Shown here: piece after piece, positions 31,043 to 39,967 of the stretch
Layout: the number at the start of each line of letters is the position of its first letter
How positions within the stretch are numbered: the stretch's first letter is position 1
DNA from: an uncultured Alphaproteobacteria bacterium
Lineage (GTDB): Bacteria > Pseudomonadota > Alphaproteobacteria > CAAHEQ01 > UBA3637
Length of the DNA stretch: 55,402 bases
NCBI GenBank assembly: GCA_934216505.1
Contig: CAKQBW010000007.1
Coordinates: 1-55,402, forward strand
Direction: 5' to 3'
Notes under the pieces: model-generated
What the model saw: only the letters and a program-made list of their open reading frames with translations
What the model was told of the DNA's origin: nothing
Databases searched by the model: none
Made by a program: the position numbers and the translations under genes

Positions 31043-31813
31043 ATGAAACCAAAAGTATTTTTATCTGATAATGATGGGACTTTGACCGTTGCCCGCAAAC
31101 CGATTCGTGGGGAAATGGCCGATACTTTAATTGAATTTGCCAAGTATTTTAAATTTGCGATTACAACGGGCTCGCCTTGGAAAGACATGGTAGAACAAAT
31201 GCCCCCTGAAATTTTAAATAACCCAAACATTGATTATTGGTGCTGTATGGGGAATATTCTGTATCAAGAGGGCAAAGAAGTTTATAATTCTCATAATACG
31301 ATAGATTTTGACAAATTTAGTCCTATTTTAAAAGACATTTTAAAAAGCTGTCCTTATCAGTATAAAAAATCTTTCCCAAGGCATCATGAGATTAATGCCA
31401 ACTGCGCTATTAACTTTACGATGTTGGGGCGTCCTGAGGTTGGGGAGCCGTCTATGGAAGATAGAGGCGAGTATGTTTCTTGGGATTCTGAAGTGGGGCA
31501 ACGCAAATGGATTATTGATTATTTGGCCCCGCACCATCCTGAATATAACTTTACCTATGGCGGACAAATTTCGGTGGATATTGTGAAAAAAGGCTGTGAT
31601 AAAGCGCAAGTTGTGAATTATTACAAAGACAAATACAATATTACTTATTTTGGTGATAGGATTTACAAACGGGGAAATGATAATGCGATCGCCCATGAAG
31701 TCGTGGATTGTGGGGGCAGCATTTATTCAGTGAGTGGTCCCGCCGAAACAATGCATATTATGCAACGGTTGATTCAGGAAGAAAAAGAAAGATTGGCGCA
31801 AAAAAAATCTTGA
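31043..31813 (+). CDS. HAD-superfamily phosphatase, eukaryotic PMM-like
   Basis: A 256-residue cytosolic protein. The N-terminal DNDGTLT (9-15) is HAD motif I with the nucleophile Asp. ITTGSPW (about 36-42) fits motif II. YFGDRIYKRGNDNAIAHEV (about 200-218) matches the motif IV region and resembles the GDKT..GGND block of eukaryotic phosphomannomutase (HAD-IIB). It could be a sugar phosphatase or a phosphomannomutase; substrate unknown. The start at 31043 follows AAAGGATTA and fits the promoter; the longer in-frame start at 30974 lies upstream of the promoter. Confidence 0.8.
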   Translation: MKPKVFLSDNDGTLTVARKPIRGEMADTLIEFAKYFKFAITTGSPWKDMVEQMPPEILNNPNIDYWCCMGNILYQEGKEVYNSHNTIDFDKFSPILKDILKSCPYQYKKSFPRHHEINANCAINFTMLGRPEVGEPSMEDRGEYVSWDSEVGQRKWIIDYLAPHHPEYNFTYGGQISVDIVKKGCDKAQVVNYYKDKYNITYFGDRIYKRGNDNAIAHEVVDCGGSIYSVSGPAETMHIMQRLIQEEKERLAQKKS

Positions 31814-31899
31814 AAAACGAATCAATTTTTGATATAATACACTCTATCAGTTTCGTGGTGAAATTGAAAGCGTGTTTTTCACCCCTGGAGGAAAAACAC
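31810..31899 (+). promoter_or_regulatory. rplY promoter and leader hairpin
   Basis: TTGAAA (31810-31815), 17 nt, TATAAT (31833-31838). In the leader, GTGTTTTTC (31872-31880) and GAAAAACAC (31891-31899) make a perfect 9-bp hairpin with a 10-nt loop, 27 nt before the ATG. There is no T run after it, so it is more likely a translational control or mRNA-stability element than a terminator. Confidence 0.65.
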
Positions 31900-31925
31900 C
31901 TTTAACATTAAAAAAGGATATAAAA

Positions 31926-32600
31926 ATGAAAGCGATACAATTAAACGCAACAAAGCGTGAAAAAAGCGGTAAGGGGGCCTCTCGGGCAGTTCGTCGGAGT
32001 GGTTTTGTTCCTGCTGTGGTTTATGGGGATAAATTGGCTCCTGAAATGATTTCTATTGAAGAAAAAATCTTGGTGGCCGAAATGGGAAAAAAGGGTATTT
32101 GGACCCGTCAATATGAAATCAATGTAGATGGCAAAGATAAACATTTGGTGTTGTGTCAAGATATTCAAAAACACCCCGTTTCCAATCGCCCTATTCATGC
32201 GGACTTTTTAAGAATTTCCAAGAACTCGTTGCTGACTTTGGAAGTGCCTGTTCAATTTATCGGGGAAGGTGTGGCGCCTGGCTTTAAAAAGGGTGGGGTG
32301 CTCAACATTGTGCATCGTACTTTGCAAATTAAATGTACGCCTGATCGGATTCCTGAATCCTTTACTTTGGATATGTCCAAAGCCGAAATCGGGGATACTT
32401 TCAATGCCTCAGACATTCAATTACCAGAGGGTGTTTCTTTGACGGCTAAAGAAGACTTTACAATCGCCAGCGTGGTGACACCTCAAGAAGAAGTGAAAGA
32501 TCAAGTGCAAACAGCAGCGGCAGCGCCTGCGGAAGGAACAGCAGCGGCGGCGGCAGCCCCAGCGGCAGCGGCTCCTGCAGCAACTGAGGAGAAGAAATAA
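31926..32600 (+). CDS. rplY: 50S ribosomal protein L25/general stress protein Ctc
   Basis: A 224-residue long-form L25 that binds 5S rRNA. The N-terminal L25 domain (about 1-95; LNATKREKSGKGASRAVRR, PVVY-like VPAVVYGDK) is followed by a Ctc-type beta domain (KGGVLNIVHRTLQIKC) and an Ala/Pro-rich flexible tail ending TEEKK. The start at 31926 gives the standard MKAIQLNATKR. Its stop overlaps the pth start by one base, as in many bacteria. Confidence 0.96.
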   Translation: MKAIQLNATKREKSGKGASRAVRRSGFVPAVVYGDKLAPEMISIEEKILVAEMGKKGIWTRQYEINVDGKDKHLVLCQDIQKHPVSNRPIHADFLRISKNSLLTLEVPVQFIGEGVAPGFKKGGVLNIVHRTLQIKCTPDRIPESFTLDMSKAEIGDTFNASDIQLPEGVSLTAKEDFTIASVVTPQEEVKDQVQTAAAAPAEGTAAAAAAPAAAAPAATEEKK

Positions 32601-33154
32601 TGTGGTTGTTGGTGGGGTTGGGCAATCCCGGAGCGGAATATGTCCATACCCGTCACAATATGGGATTTCAGGCGGTGGACAAAATTGTTCACCGCTTTTC
32701 CTTTATGCCTTTTAAATCGGCCTTTCGGGGACAGATGGCCACGGGGGAGATTGAGGGCGAAAAATGTTTGGTGCTGAAACCTGAAACTTATATGAATTTA
32801 TCGGGCGAATCGGTGCAATCGGCGATGGCTTACTATAAAATAAAGCCCGAAAATGTCATTGTTTTTCATGATGATTTGGATTTGCCTGTGGGAAAAATAA
32901 AGGCTAAAGTGGGGGGCGGTGCTGGGGGGCACAATGGCTTGAAAAACATTGATGCCCACATTGGGGTAAATTATATGCGGGTGCGAATCGGTATTGACAA
33001 GAATAAATTGATAAATACAGCGGATTATGTCTTGGGAAAACCTGTGCCTCAGGACCAAAAAATTTTGGAAAGCGAATTTGAAAAAATCGCCGAATTCGTG
33101 CCGTTTTTACTCAAAAAAGATATTTCGGGATTTTTGAATAAAGTTCATGATTAG
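32600..33154 (+). CDS. pth: Peptidyl-tRNA hydrolase Pth
   Basis: Recycles tRNA from dropped-off peptidyl-tRNA. The 184-residue protein has VGLGNPGAEYVHTRHNMGF (the catalytic His in RHNMGF), KPETYMNLSGE and FHDDLDLPVGKIK with the catalytic Asp. GGHNGLKNI is also present. It starts in a TAATG overlap with rplY and overlaps the next methyltransferase by 8 nt. Confidence 0.97.
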   Translation: MWLLVGLGNPGAEYVHTRHNMGFQAVDKIVHRFSFMPFKSAFRGQMATGEIEGEKCLVLKPETYMNLSGESVQSAMAYYKIKPENVIVFHDDLDLPVGKIKAKVGGGAGGHNGLKNIDAHIGVNYMRVRIGIDKNKLINTADYVLGKPVPQDQKILESEFEKIAEFVPFLLKKDISGFLNKVHD

Positions 33155-34232
33155 GTCAGAATTTATCAAGCCGTTGGCCTATTTGTTAGAGCGGATCCAA
33201 AAAAAAGCCTTGGCCGCCAATGAAATGATTGCTGATTATATGGCCACGCATAAATTTTTAAAAGGCCCCGAAAAAGCCCAATTTTTGGCTTGTGTTTGGT
33301 TTTGTATCCGAAATCAGGCAAAAATTTTGTATTCTTTTCCTGATAAAACTTGGACAGAACGGTTGGAAAGTTTGGGGAAAAAGGGATTGCCTGATTGTTC
33401 CAAAGCCCCTCAATGGGTGCAATGGGAGGTACCTGAATGGCTTGTGGCTCATATTCCTGAAGCCGAAAAAGAACTTCCTGCGTTGTTGGAAAATCCCCCT
33501 ATTATTTTGAGGGCGTTGGGCAATCGTGAAGAAGTGATTCAAGAATTAAAGGCGGAAAATATAGCGGTAGAACCCACGAAACGGTCGCCTTATGGTTTGG
33601 TTTTAAAAGAATTTACCAATTTAAAAAACACAAAAGTTTGGAAAAGAGGCTTGATTGATGTTCAAGATGAAGGAGCACAGTTATTGTCTTTGGAAATTGG
33701 GGTGAAGGAAAAGCAAAGTGTGTTTGATTTTTGCGCTGGGGCAGGGGGAAAGTCTTTGATTTTTGCCCAAATCATGCACGATAAAGGCTTTATTCAAGCC
33801 TATGATATTACCCCCAAGAAACTTTTTGAGTTAGTGAAGCGGGCGACACGGGCGCACTTTCATATTATTAAAATTATCACCAAGCTGGAAAAGCCCACCA
33901 AAAAGTTTGACCATGTTGTGGTGGATGCGCCCTGTTCGGGGACAGGGACTTGGCGGCGGACGCCCAATATGCGGTGGCATTTGACCGAAAAACAGTTGGC
34001 GCATATTGTGCGGACACAAGGCGAGATTTTAAATCAAGCCGAACAATATGTGAAAACGGGGCATTTCCTTTCCTATATTACTTGTTCTTTGACCAAAGAC
34101 GAAAATGAAGACCAAATTGATGCTTTTTTGAGGCACCACTCCAATTATCGGGTGATCAAGCAAAAACGGTATTCGCCTGTCCGTACGCAAACAGACGGTT
34201 TCTTTTTATGTGTGATGCAAAAAATGTCTTGA
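33147..34232 (+). CDS. RsmB/NOP2-family RNA m5C methyltransferase
   Basis: A 361-residue SAM-dependent methyltransferase. An N-terminal helical region (1-130) precedes the Rossmann core. DFCAGAGGKSLIFAQ (about 192-206) is the SAM-binding motif I. DAPCSGTGTWRR (Cys motif IV) and YITCSLTKDENEDQ (Cys motif VI) supply the two catalytic cysteines of m5C methyltransferases. It differs from canonical 16S RsmB in lacking a clear NusB-like domain. A close paralogue lies at 44603-45577. Exact substrate unknown. Confidence 0.9.
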   Translation: MIRSEFIKPLAYLLERIQKKALAANEMIADYMATHKFLKGPEKAQFLACVWFCIRNQAKILYSFPDKTWTERLESLGKKGLPDCSKAPQWVQWEVPEWLVAHIPEAEKELPALLENPPIILRALGNREEVIQELKAENIAVEPTKRSPYGLVLKEFTNLKNTKVWKRGLIDVQDEGAQLLSLEIGVKEKQSVFDFCAGAGGKSLIFAQIMHDKGFIQAYDITPKKLFELVKRATRAHFHIIKIITKLEKPTKKFDHVVVDAPCSGTGTWRRTPNMRWHLTEKQLAHIVRTQGEILNQAEQYVKTGHFLSYITCSLTKDENEDQIDAFLRHHSNYRVIKQKRYSPVRTQTDGFFLCVMQKMS

Positions 34233-34257
34233 AAAAGACGTGAAATTAGTTCATAAT
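34229..34257 (+). promoter_or_regulatory. ychF promoter
   Basis: TTGAAA (34229-34234), 17 nt, CATAAT (34252-34257), overlapping the end of the upstream methyltransferase gene. Confidence 0.65.
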
Positions 34258-34284
34258 AGAAAAAAATAAACAAAGGATTTAAAA

Positions 34285-35385
34285 ATGGGATTTAATTGTG
34301 GAATTGTGGGACTTCCCAATGTGGGAAAATCAACCCTGTTTAACGCTTTAACGGCAACGGTGAATGCACAAGCGGCGAACTATCCGTTTTGCACGATTGA
34401 ACCGAATATCGGACGGGTGGCGGTTCCTGATGAAAGATTACAGGTTTTACAACAAATTGATAAGGCGGAAAAAATTGTTCCCACTCAGTTGGAGTTTGTG
34501 GATATCGCGGGTTTGGTGAAAGGGGCCAGTAAAGGGGAAGGGTTGGGAAATCAATTCTTGGGCAACATTCGTGAAGTAGATGCGATTATTCATGTATTGC
34601 GATGCTTTGAAAATCCTGACATTGTTCATGTGGAAGGAAGTATAGACCCTGTTCGTGATGCGGAAACGGTGGAAACAGAGTTGATGCTGGCGGATTTGGA
34701 AAGTTTGGAAAAAAGATGGGCGGGGGTGGCTAAAAAAGCCCAAACAGGGGATAAAGAATCTAAAGCATGGGTAGCGGTTATTGAACCCGCTTTGGCCCTT
34801 TTACGGGACGGAAAGCCTGCTCGTTTGGCTATGCCAGAGGAGGCCGAAGCCAAAAAACTTTTTAATCAACTTTGCCTTTTAACGGCCAAGCCTGTTCTGT
34901 ATGTGTGTAATGTAGATGATGGGGCAGCGGGCTCGGGTAATGCCTATTCGCAACAGGTGGAAAAAATGGCCAAAGAACAAGGTAATATGGCGGTGGTTAT
35001 TTGTGCGGGGATTGAACAAGAAATTGCCCAATTACCTTTGACGGAACAGCCTGAGTTTTTGGAAACTTTGGGGTTAAAAGAAACGGGGTTAGCTCGTATC
35101 ATTCGGGCGGGTTATCAACTTTTGGGATTAGAAACTTTTTTCACTTCTGGCCCCAAAGAAGCCCATGCTTGGACAATGAAAAAAGGTACTTTGGCCCCGC
35201 AAGCGTCAGGTATTATTCATACGGATTTTGAAAAAGGGTTTATTCGGGCTGAGGTTGTTTCCTATCAGGCTTATGTGGAAAATCATGGCGAAGCAGGGGC
35301 CCGTGAAAAAGGTCAGTTGCGGCAAGAAGGAAAAAATTATATCATGCAAGATGGTGATGTCGTACATTTTTTGTTTAATGGGTAA
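34285..35385 (+). CDS. ychF: Ribosome-binding ATPase YchF (OLA1 family)
   Basis: A 366-residue Obg-family P-loop NTPase that prefers ATP and is linked to redox-stress control. G1 is GLPNVGKST (8-16), G3 DIAGLVKGASKGEG, and the C-terminal TGS domain (about 280-365) carries AHAWTMKKGT, IHTDFEKGFIRAEV and GKNYIMQDGDVVHFLFN. AAAGGA precedes the ATG. The hemerythrin gene follows after 20 nt, probably in the same transcript. Confidence 0.97.
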   Translation: MGFNCGIVGLPNVGKSTLFNALTATVNAQAANYPFCTIEPNIGRVAVPDERLQVLQQIDKAEKIVPTQLEFVDIAGLVKGASKGEGLGNQFLGNIREVDAIIHVLRCFENPDIVHVEGSIDPVRDAETVETELMLADLESLEKRWAGVAKKAQTGDKESKAWVAVIEPALALLRDGKPARLAMPEEAEAKKLFNQLCLLTAKPVLYVCNVDDGAAGSGNAYSQQVEKMAKEQGNMAVVICAGIEQEIAQLPLTEQPEFLETLGLKETGLARIIRAGYQLLGLETFFTSGPKEAHAWTMKKGTLAPQASGIIHTDFEKGFIRAEVVSYQAYVENHGEAGAREKGQLRQEGKNYIMQDGDVVHFLFNG

Positions 35386-35405
35386 AATTTAACAAAGGGG
35401 GAAAA

Positions 35406-35843
35406 ATGGCAATTATTTCATGGCGTGAGCAAATGAGTTTGGATTATCCGCCCTTGGATTCGGAACATAAAGCCTTTTTGAATGTGATTAATCAAGCCTC
35501 TGTTGATGTCCGATTGCAACATATTGAGGGCATGGAAAAGATGTTTGAAGCCTGTTATGATTATGTGCGCAACCATTTTTCCCATGAAGAAGACATTATG
35601 GAACGCATTCGTTATCCTGATTTGGAAGAACATATTGCCAGTCATCAACTTTTTATTAAAAACATTTCTCAATTTCGGCAAGAATTTGAAACGGCGCCAA
35701 CGCCTGGGAAGAAAATTGATGCGGCGCAAAAGGCGATGAATTTTTTAAGCATTTGGTTTTTGGGGCATTTACTCAGTCGGGATAAACCCGTTAAACCTTA
35801 TCTGACACGGTTGAGAAATTTACCTCCTCGTATGAATTATTAG
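35406..35843 (+). CDS. Bacteriohemerythrin
   Basis: A 145-residue four-helix protein with a non-haem di-iron site that binds O2. The iron ligands appear as DSEHKAF (His), NHFSHEEDIM (HxxxE), HIASHQLF (HxxxH) and a C-terminal HLLSRDKP (HxxxxD). The start WREQMSLDYPPLDSEHK is typical of the family. No fusion to a signalling domain. Likely roles are O2 or NO sensing or storage; the ychF neighbour, also redox-linked, is suggestive only. Confidence 0.93.
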   Translation: MAIISWREQMSLDYPPLDSEHKAFLNVINQASVDVRLQHIEGMEKMFEACYDYVRNHFSHEEDIMERIRYPDLEEHIASHQLFIKNISQFRQEFETAPTPGKKIDAAQKAMNFLSIWFLGHLLSRDKPVKPYLTRLRNLPPRMNY

Positions 35844-35858
35844 CAAAAGAGTCAGAAA

Positions 35859-36632
35859 ATGAAATGTCAATATCTGCCCCAATCCATTTTGATTACAGGG
35901 GCGAGTAGTGGGTTAGGGCGTGCTTTAGCGTTGGCGTATGCCCAAAAAGGAATCACTTTGCACCTGTGTGGTCGCAACCCAGCACGTTTGATTCAAGTGG
36001 CGGGGTTATGTACCGAAAAAGGGGCCGAAGTTCAGATGTATTTGTTTGATACAACGAATGCTGTAAAAACGCAACAGGCTGTAATAAAGGCAAATCATTT
36101 AAAAAAATTGGATTTAGTGATTGCCAATGCGGGGATTTCAGGGGGTGTTTTGGGGTCAGATGAAACCCATTCGTCTGTGCGTCAAATTATGAATACAAAT
36201 GTTTTTGGGTGTTTAAATACGGTGTTGCCTGCCTTGGCTTGTATGCAAAAAAATCAAGGGGGACAAATTGCGCTGGTGGCCTCTTTGGCGGGGTTTCGGG
36301 GAATGTCCAGTTGTCCGGCCTATTCGGCCAGCAAAGCGGCGGTAAAAGCCTTAGGGGAAGCCCTGTATGGCCAACAAAGAGGAAAGGGAATTCATATAAC
36401 AACGATTTGTCCAGGGTTTATTGAAACGCCTTTGACGGATAAAAATCAATTTTATATGCCTTTTTTGATGTCGGCGGATAAGGCAGCAGGACTGATTAAA
36501 AAGCGTTTGGAAAAAGCCCCGCCAATGATTGTTTTTCCTTGGATAATGGGGGTAGCGGCGAAGGTGGGGGCGATGTTGCCAGGATTTATCGCACGCCCTT
36601 TGTTTGGGATGTTGCCTAAAAAGGAAAAATAA
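35859..36632 (+). CDS. Short-chain dehydrogenase/reductase
   Basis: A 257-residue classical SDR. The cofactor loop is ITGASSGLGRAL (11-22), with NAGISGG (about 89), the catalytic Ser in LVASLAGFRG and YSASK (Tyr/Lys). CPGFIETPLT follows. The C terminus is more hydrophobic (WIMGVAAKVGAMLPGF) and may sit at the membrane. Substrate not predictable from sequence. It lies 15 nt after the hemerythrin gene. Confidence 0.88.
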   Translation: MKCQYLPQSILITGASSGLGRALALAYAQKGITLHLCGRNPARLIQVAGLCTEKGAEVQMYLFDTTNAVKTQQAVIKANHLKKLDLVIANAGISGGVLGSDETHSSVRQIMNTNVFGCLNTVLPALACMQKNQGGQIALVASLAGFRGMSSCPAYSASKAAVKALGEALYGQQRGKGIHITTICPGFIETPLTDKNQFYMPFLMSADKAAGLIKKRLEKAPPMIVFPWIMGVAAKVGAMLPGFIARPLFGMLPKKEK

Positions 36633-36633
36633 A

Positions 36634-36662
36634 ACTGGACAAGAGCGTGAATTTTTGTTAAT
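36634..36662 (+). promoter_or_regulatory. Promoter of the yfgM-bamB-der cluster
   Basis: TGGACA (36634-36639), 17 nt, TAATAT (36657-36662). Confidence 0.5.
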
Positions 36663-36700
36663 ATGATGCCATATAGTAATCATTAAAAAAAGGAATTAGA

Positions 36701-37414
36701 ATGAGCCAACAAAAACATAAAAAAGAGTGCGAAAAATGTCAAAATAATTGTTCTTCTTGCCGTCAATATCAAGACAAGGCTTTTGAATTAGAAGTTGATG
36801 AGGAAATGGAACAAGAGCGTTTGGCGCACCTGTGGCAAAAATACCATGGTTGGATTTTGGGGGGCGTGTGCTTGATTTTGTTTTTGACCGCCGGCATTCA
36901 ACTTTATTCTTCTTGGTGGCAAAAAGTGCGTTTGTCGGAGTCGGACACTTATGAAAAAGCGGTGATTTTGGCGAACAGTCAAAAATACGAGCAAGCCCAA
37001 AAGGCGTTTGAATCTTTGATTTCATCAGGATATACAGGGTATAAAAAATTGGCCCAAATGCAGTTGGCTGATTTGTATATGCAACAAAACAAAGTGCCTG
37101 AAGCCTTGGGTGTTTTAAAAAAGGTGGTGGATTCTTGTAAAAGGGAAGATTCTCTTTGTTTGACCGCCCTGATCAGTTATACAGGCTATCAAATTGAAGA
37201 CGGAAATCCTGATCAGATGTTGGCCCTGTTGCGTCCTGCTTTGGAAAATCCTTTTTTCCAAGGGCTTGCAACGGAAATAGCGGTGGTTTATTTAAATCGT
37301 CAGGGAAAGTCCCTTGAGGCAAAAGCGTTGGTTGAAAAGGCATTGAAAAATCCAAACTTGACGCTTCAAATGCGTTCTCGTTTAAATGGTTTCGTTTTAT
37401 CAGGGGGAAAATAA
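36701..37414 (+). CDS. YfgM-like membrane-anchored TPR protein
   Basis: A 237-residue protein. The Cys-rich cytoplasmic start (about 1-30, with CEKCQNNCSSC) is followed by one membrane helix (about 49-68, WILGGVCLILFLTAGIQLY) and a TPR-like helical periplasmic region (about 80-225). In E. coli YfgM helps periplasmic chaperones at the Sec translocon. Its position just before bamB and der matches the E. coli yfgM-bamB-der order. The N-terminal CxxC...CxxC cluster is not typical of YfgM and might bind metal. Confidence 0.8.
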   Translation: MSQQKHKKECEKCQNNCSSCRQYQDKAFELEVDEEMEQERLAHLWQKYHGWILGGVCLILFLTAGIQLYSSWWQKVRLSESDTYEKAVILANSQKYEQAQKAFESLISSGYTGYKKLAQMQLADLYMQQNKVPEALGVLKKVVDSCKREDSLCLTALISYTGYQIEDGNPDQMLALLRPALENPFFQGLATEIAVVYLNRQGKSLEAKALVEKALKNPNLTLQMRSRLNGFVLSGGK

Positions 37415-38632
37415 ATGAAAAATTGGGGGAAAGTTTGTTTGATGTGTTTGGCTTTGACGGCGTGTAGTTCGGACAAAAAATTGGCCCCGACCGAAGGACG
37501 ACTTTCTTTGGTGGAACACAGAGAACTTTTATCGGCCTCAGGTCAGCCCTCTTTTGACAAAAAGAAAAACCACAAAGTGGTGGAGAAAGTTCCTTTTGTT
37601 TTTCAGGTGAAAGAATCCGACAAAACTTGGACGGCCTCTTTGGATAAGGCGGAAGATGAAAATTTATTGACCTTTCCCAAAATAATTGTGCTGGACAAAA
37701 AGATTTATGCTTTAGATGGGCAGGGGGATTTAGTTTCCTTTGATTTAAATGGAAAGAAACTTTCCCAAACAAAATTAGAGGCAAATGAGGCTCCTCTTTC
37801 TTTGACAACAAATGGGGAAAAAATTGTGGCCCTCAGCCCAAAAGGAAAAGTGTTTGTGATGGCAAAAGACGGGAAACTGTTGTGGCAAAAAGACTATGCG
37901 GTTCCTTTTAGGAATACGCCCGTTTTGGATAAAGATAGCCTTTACTTGTTGTCTGCCACGAATGATTTGTGGGTTTTGGGATTAAAAGAAGGAAAAGAAC
38001 AATGGCACTATAAAACAACTTTACCCGCTACTTCCTGGTGGAAAATGGCCTCTCCTGCTTTGGGAAAAGAGGTGTTGGTGGTGCCTTTTTCCAATGGGGC
38101 TGTGATGGCTTTTCACCCCAAAAATGGGTCCTTTCTGTGGCAAGAAGATATGTTTGGTACCAAAGCCTTTAATCAGTTTGACCAAATGACCCAAATGATT
38201 GCTTCCCCTGTTATGAAAGATTCTGTTGTTTATTTGGTGGGGCATAACGATGTGTCCAAAGCCCTTGATTTAAAGACAGGGGAAAAAATTTGGGAAATCC
38301 CTGTGGGTGGGGAAACAACGCCTTTGGTTTATGGAAATACTCTTTTTATTTTGGATAATCAACAAACTCTTTGGGCGTTGGATAAATCCAATGGGCGTCT
38401 TTTTTGGAAAACGCCTGTTTCTTTGGAAAAAGGTCCTTATGCGTTGTTTTTTGTGAATGAGACACTCTTGCTTTTTGGGCCTCAACAAATCATTCAACTG
38501 AATCCTAAGACGGGGAAAGTGAGTCGGGAAATTACCTTGAAAAAGAAAGTATCTTTCCCCACAATTACCTCAGACGGTTTTTATTTCATTACGCAAGATA
38601 ATCAGGTTTTATACAAAGGAAAAATTCAATGA
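37415..38632 (+). CDS. bamB: Outer membrane assembly lipoprotein BamB
   Basis: A 405-residue scaffold lipoprotein of the BAM complex that inserts beta-barrels. The lipobox LTAC places the lipidated Cys at 17. The mature part is a beta-propeller of PQQ-like repeats (WQKDYAVPFRNTPVL, GSFLWQEDMFG, GRLFWKTPVS). It starts directly after the yfgM-like stop and overlaps der by 4 nt. It would be a substrate of Lnt (10995-12482) and help insert the barrels at 15066 and 53784. Confidence 0.93.
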   Translation: MKNWGKVCLMCLALTACSSDKKLAPTEGRLSLVEHRELLSASGQPSFDKKKNHKVVEKVPFVFQVKESDKTWTASLDKAEDENLLTFPKIIVLDKKIYALDGQGDLVSFDLNGKKLSQTKLEANEAPLSLTTNGEKIVALSPKGKVFVMAKDGKLLWQKDYAVPFRNTPVLDKDSLYLLSATNDLWVLGLKEGKEQWHYKTTLPATSWWKMASPALGKEVLVVPFSNGAVMAFHPKNGSFLWQEDMFGTKAFNQFDQMTQMIASPVMKDSVVYLVGHNDVSKALDLKTGEKIWEIPVGGETTPLVYGNTLFILDNQQTLWALDKSNGRLFWKTPVSLEKGPYALFFVNETLLLFGPQQIIQLNPKTGKVSREITLKKKVSFPTITSDGFYFITQDNQVLYKGKIQ

Positions 38633-39963
38633 AGACTGTGGCTATTGTGGGACGCACGAATGTGGGTAAATCTACGCTTTTTAATAAATTGTGCCATAAA
38701 AAATTGGCCTTGGTGCATGATCGGCCTGGGGTGACCCGTGATAGAAAAGAAGCCACAGCGACTTTGGGAAAAATCTCTTTTCGCTTGATTGATACGGCGG
38801 GTTTGGAAAAGACGACTGAATTATCCAAAGCGATGTGGCAACAAACACGTTTGGCTATTCAAGAGGCGGATATCATTTTGATGGTATCTGATGCTCGCAC
38901 GCCGTTGAATGCGTTGGATATGGACTTGGCACAGGAATTGCATAAGACCTCTAAACCTGTTCTTTTGATTGCGAATAAATGTGAAAGCGAAAAGCAAACG
39001 CAGATGATGGGGGATTTTTATCGGTTGGGGTTGGGAACACCTCTGTGTTTATCGGCGGAACATAAATTAGGTTTTGATAAATTGGAAAACATTTTGACCC
39101 CTTTGATGAACGAGGAGAGGACCGAAGAACAACCCCCCTCTGAAAGGCCTTTAAAATTGGCGATTGTGGGGCGTCCGAATGTGGGAAAATCTACCCTTAT
39201 CAATCAACTCATCGGGCAAGAAAGGCTTTTGACGGGGCCAACGGCGGGGGTGACACGGGATGCTATCAGTATTCGTTGGGAATATCAAGGTCGTCCGATT
39301 CAACTGACAGATACAGCGGGGTTGCGCAAGTATGGAAAAATAGATGATGAATTGGAACGTCTGTGTGGGCAAGACACCCAAACAGCCATTGATTTTGCCG
39401 AAGTGGTTATTTTGGTTTTAGATGCGACACAGCCTTTGGAGAAGCAGGATTTACTGATTGCCAGTCGTGTGCTAAAAGAGGGACGTTGTTTGATTTTGGC
39501 TTTGAATAAGTGGGATATGATAGACAATCCCAAGGAAGTTTTAAAAGCCCTGAAAGAACGCATGTATGATTCATTACAACAGGTGAAAGATTTACCCGTT
39601 TTGACAATTTCGGCCAAGACAAAGTTTGGATTTGCCCCATTGATGCAATCTGTCTTTAAAACTTATGAATTGTGGAATAAGCGGGTGCCGACCCATAAAT
39701 TAAACCTTTTTTTAACGATGATGAAAGAAGCGCACCCCACACCTTTGGCAAAAAATGGTCGGCGAGTGCCCTTAAAGTATATGACTCAGGTCAATACACG
39801 GCCCCCCACTTTTGTGATTTTTACCTCTAATCCTGACCGATTGCCCGATTCGTATATCCGTTATTTGTCCAATGGTTTGCGTGATGAATTTGGCATAACG
39901 GGAGTTCCCATTCGGATTCAACTGCGCAAACGGGAAAATCCGTTTGTTTCTAAAGATAAATAG
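38629..39963 (+). CDS. der: Ribosome assembly GTPase Der (EngA)
   Basis: A 444-residue double-GTPase for 50S assembly. G domain 1 has GRTNVGKST (7-15), DTAGLE and NKCE. G domain 2 has GRPNVGKST (about 181-189), DTAGLRK and NKWD. A KH-like C-terminal domain (about 350-444; LKYMTQVNTRPPTFVIFTSN) follows. It converges on the lipoprotein gene 5 nt downstream without an obvious terminator. Confidence 0.97.
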   Translation: MKTVAIVGRTNVGKSTLFNKLCHKKLALVHDRPGVTRDRKEATATLGKISFRLIDTAGLEKTTELSKAMWQQTRLAIQEADIILMVSDARTPLNALDMDLAQELHKTSKPVLLIANKCESEKQTQMMGDFYRLGLGTPLCLSAEHKLGFDKLENILTPLMNEERTEEQPPSERPLKLAIVGRPNVGKSTLINQLIGQERLLTGPTAGVTRDAISIRWEYQGRPIQLTDTAGLRKYGKIDDELERLCGQDTQTAIDFAEVVILVLDATQPLEKQDLLIASRVLKEGRCLILALNKWDMIDNPKEVLKALKERMYDSLQQVKDLPVLTISAKTKFGFAPLMQSVFKTYELWNKRVPTHKLNLFLTMMKEAHPTPLAKNGRRVPLKYMTQVNTRPPTFVIFTSNPDRLPDSYIRYLSNGLRDEFGITGVPIRIQLRKRENPFVSKDK

Positions 39964-39967
39964 CCGT

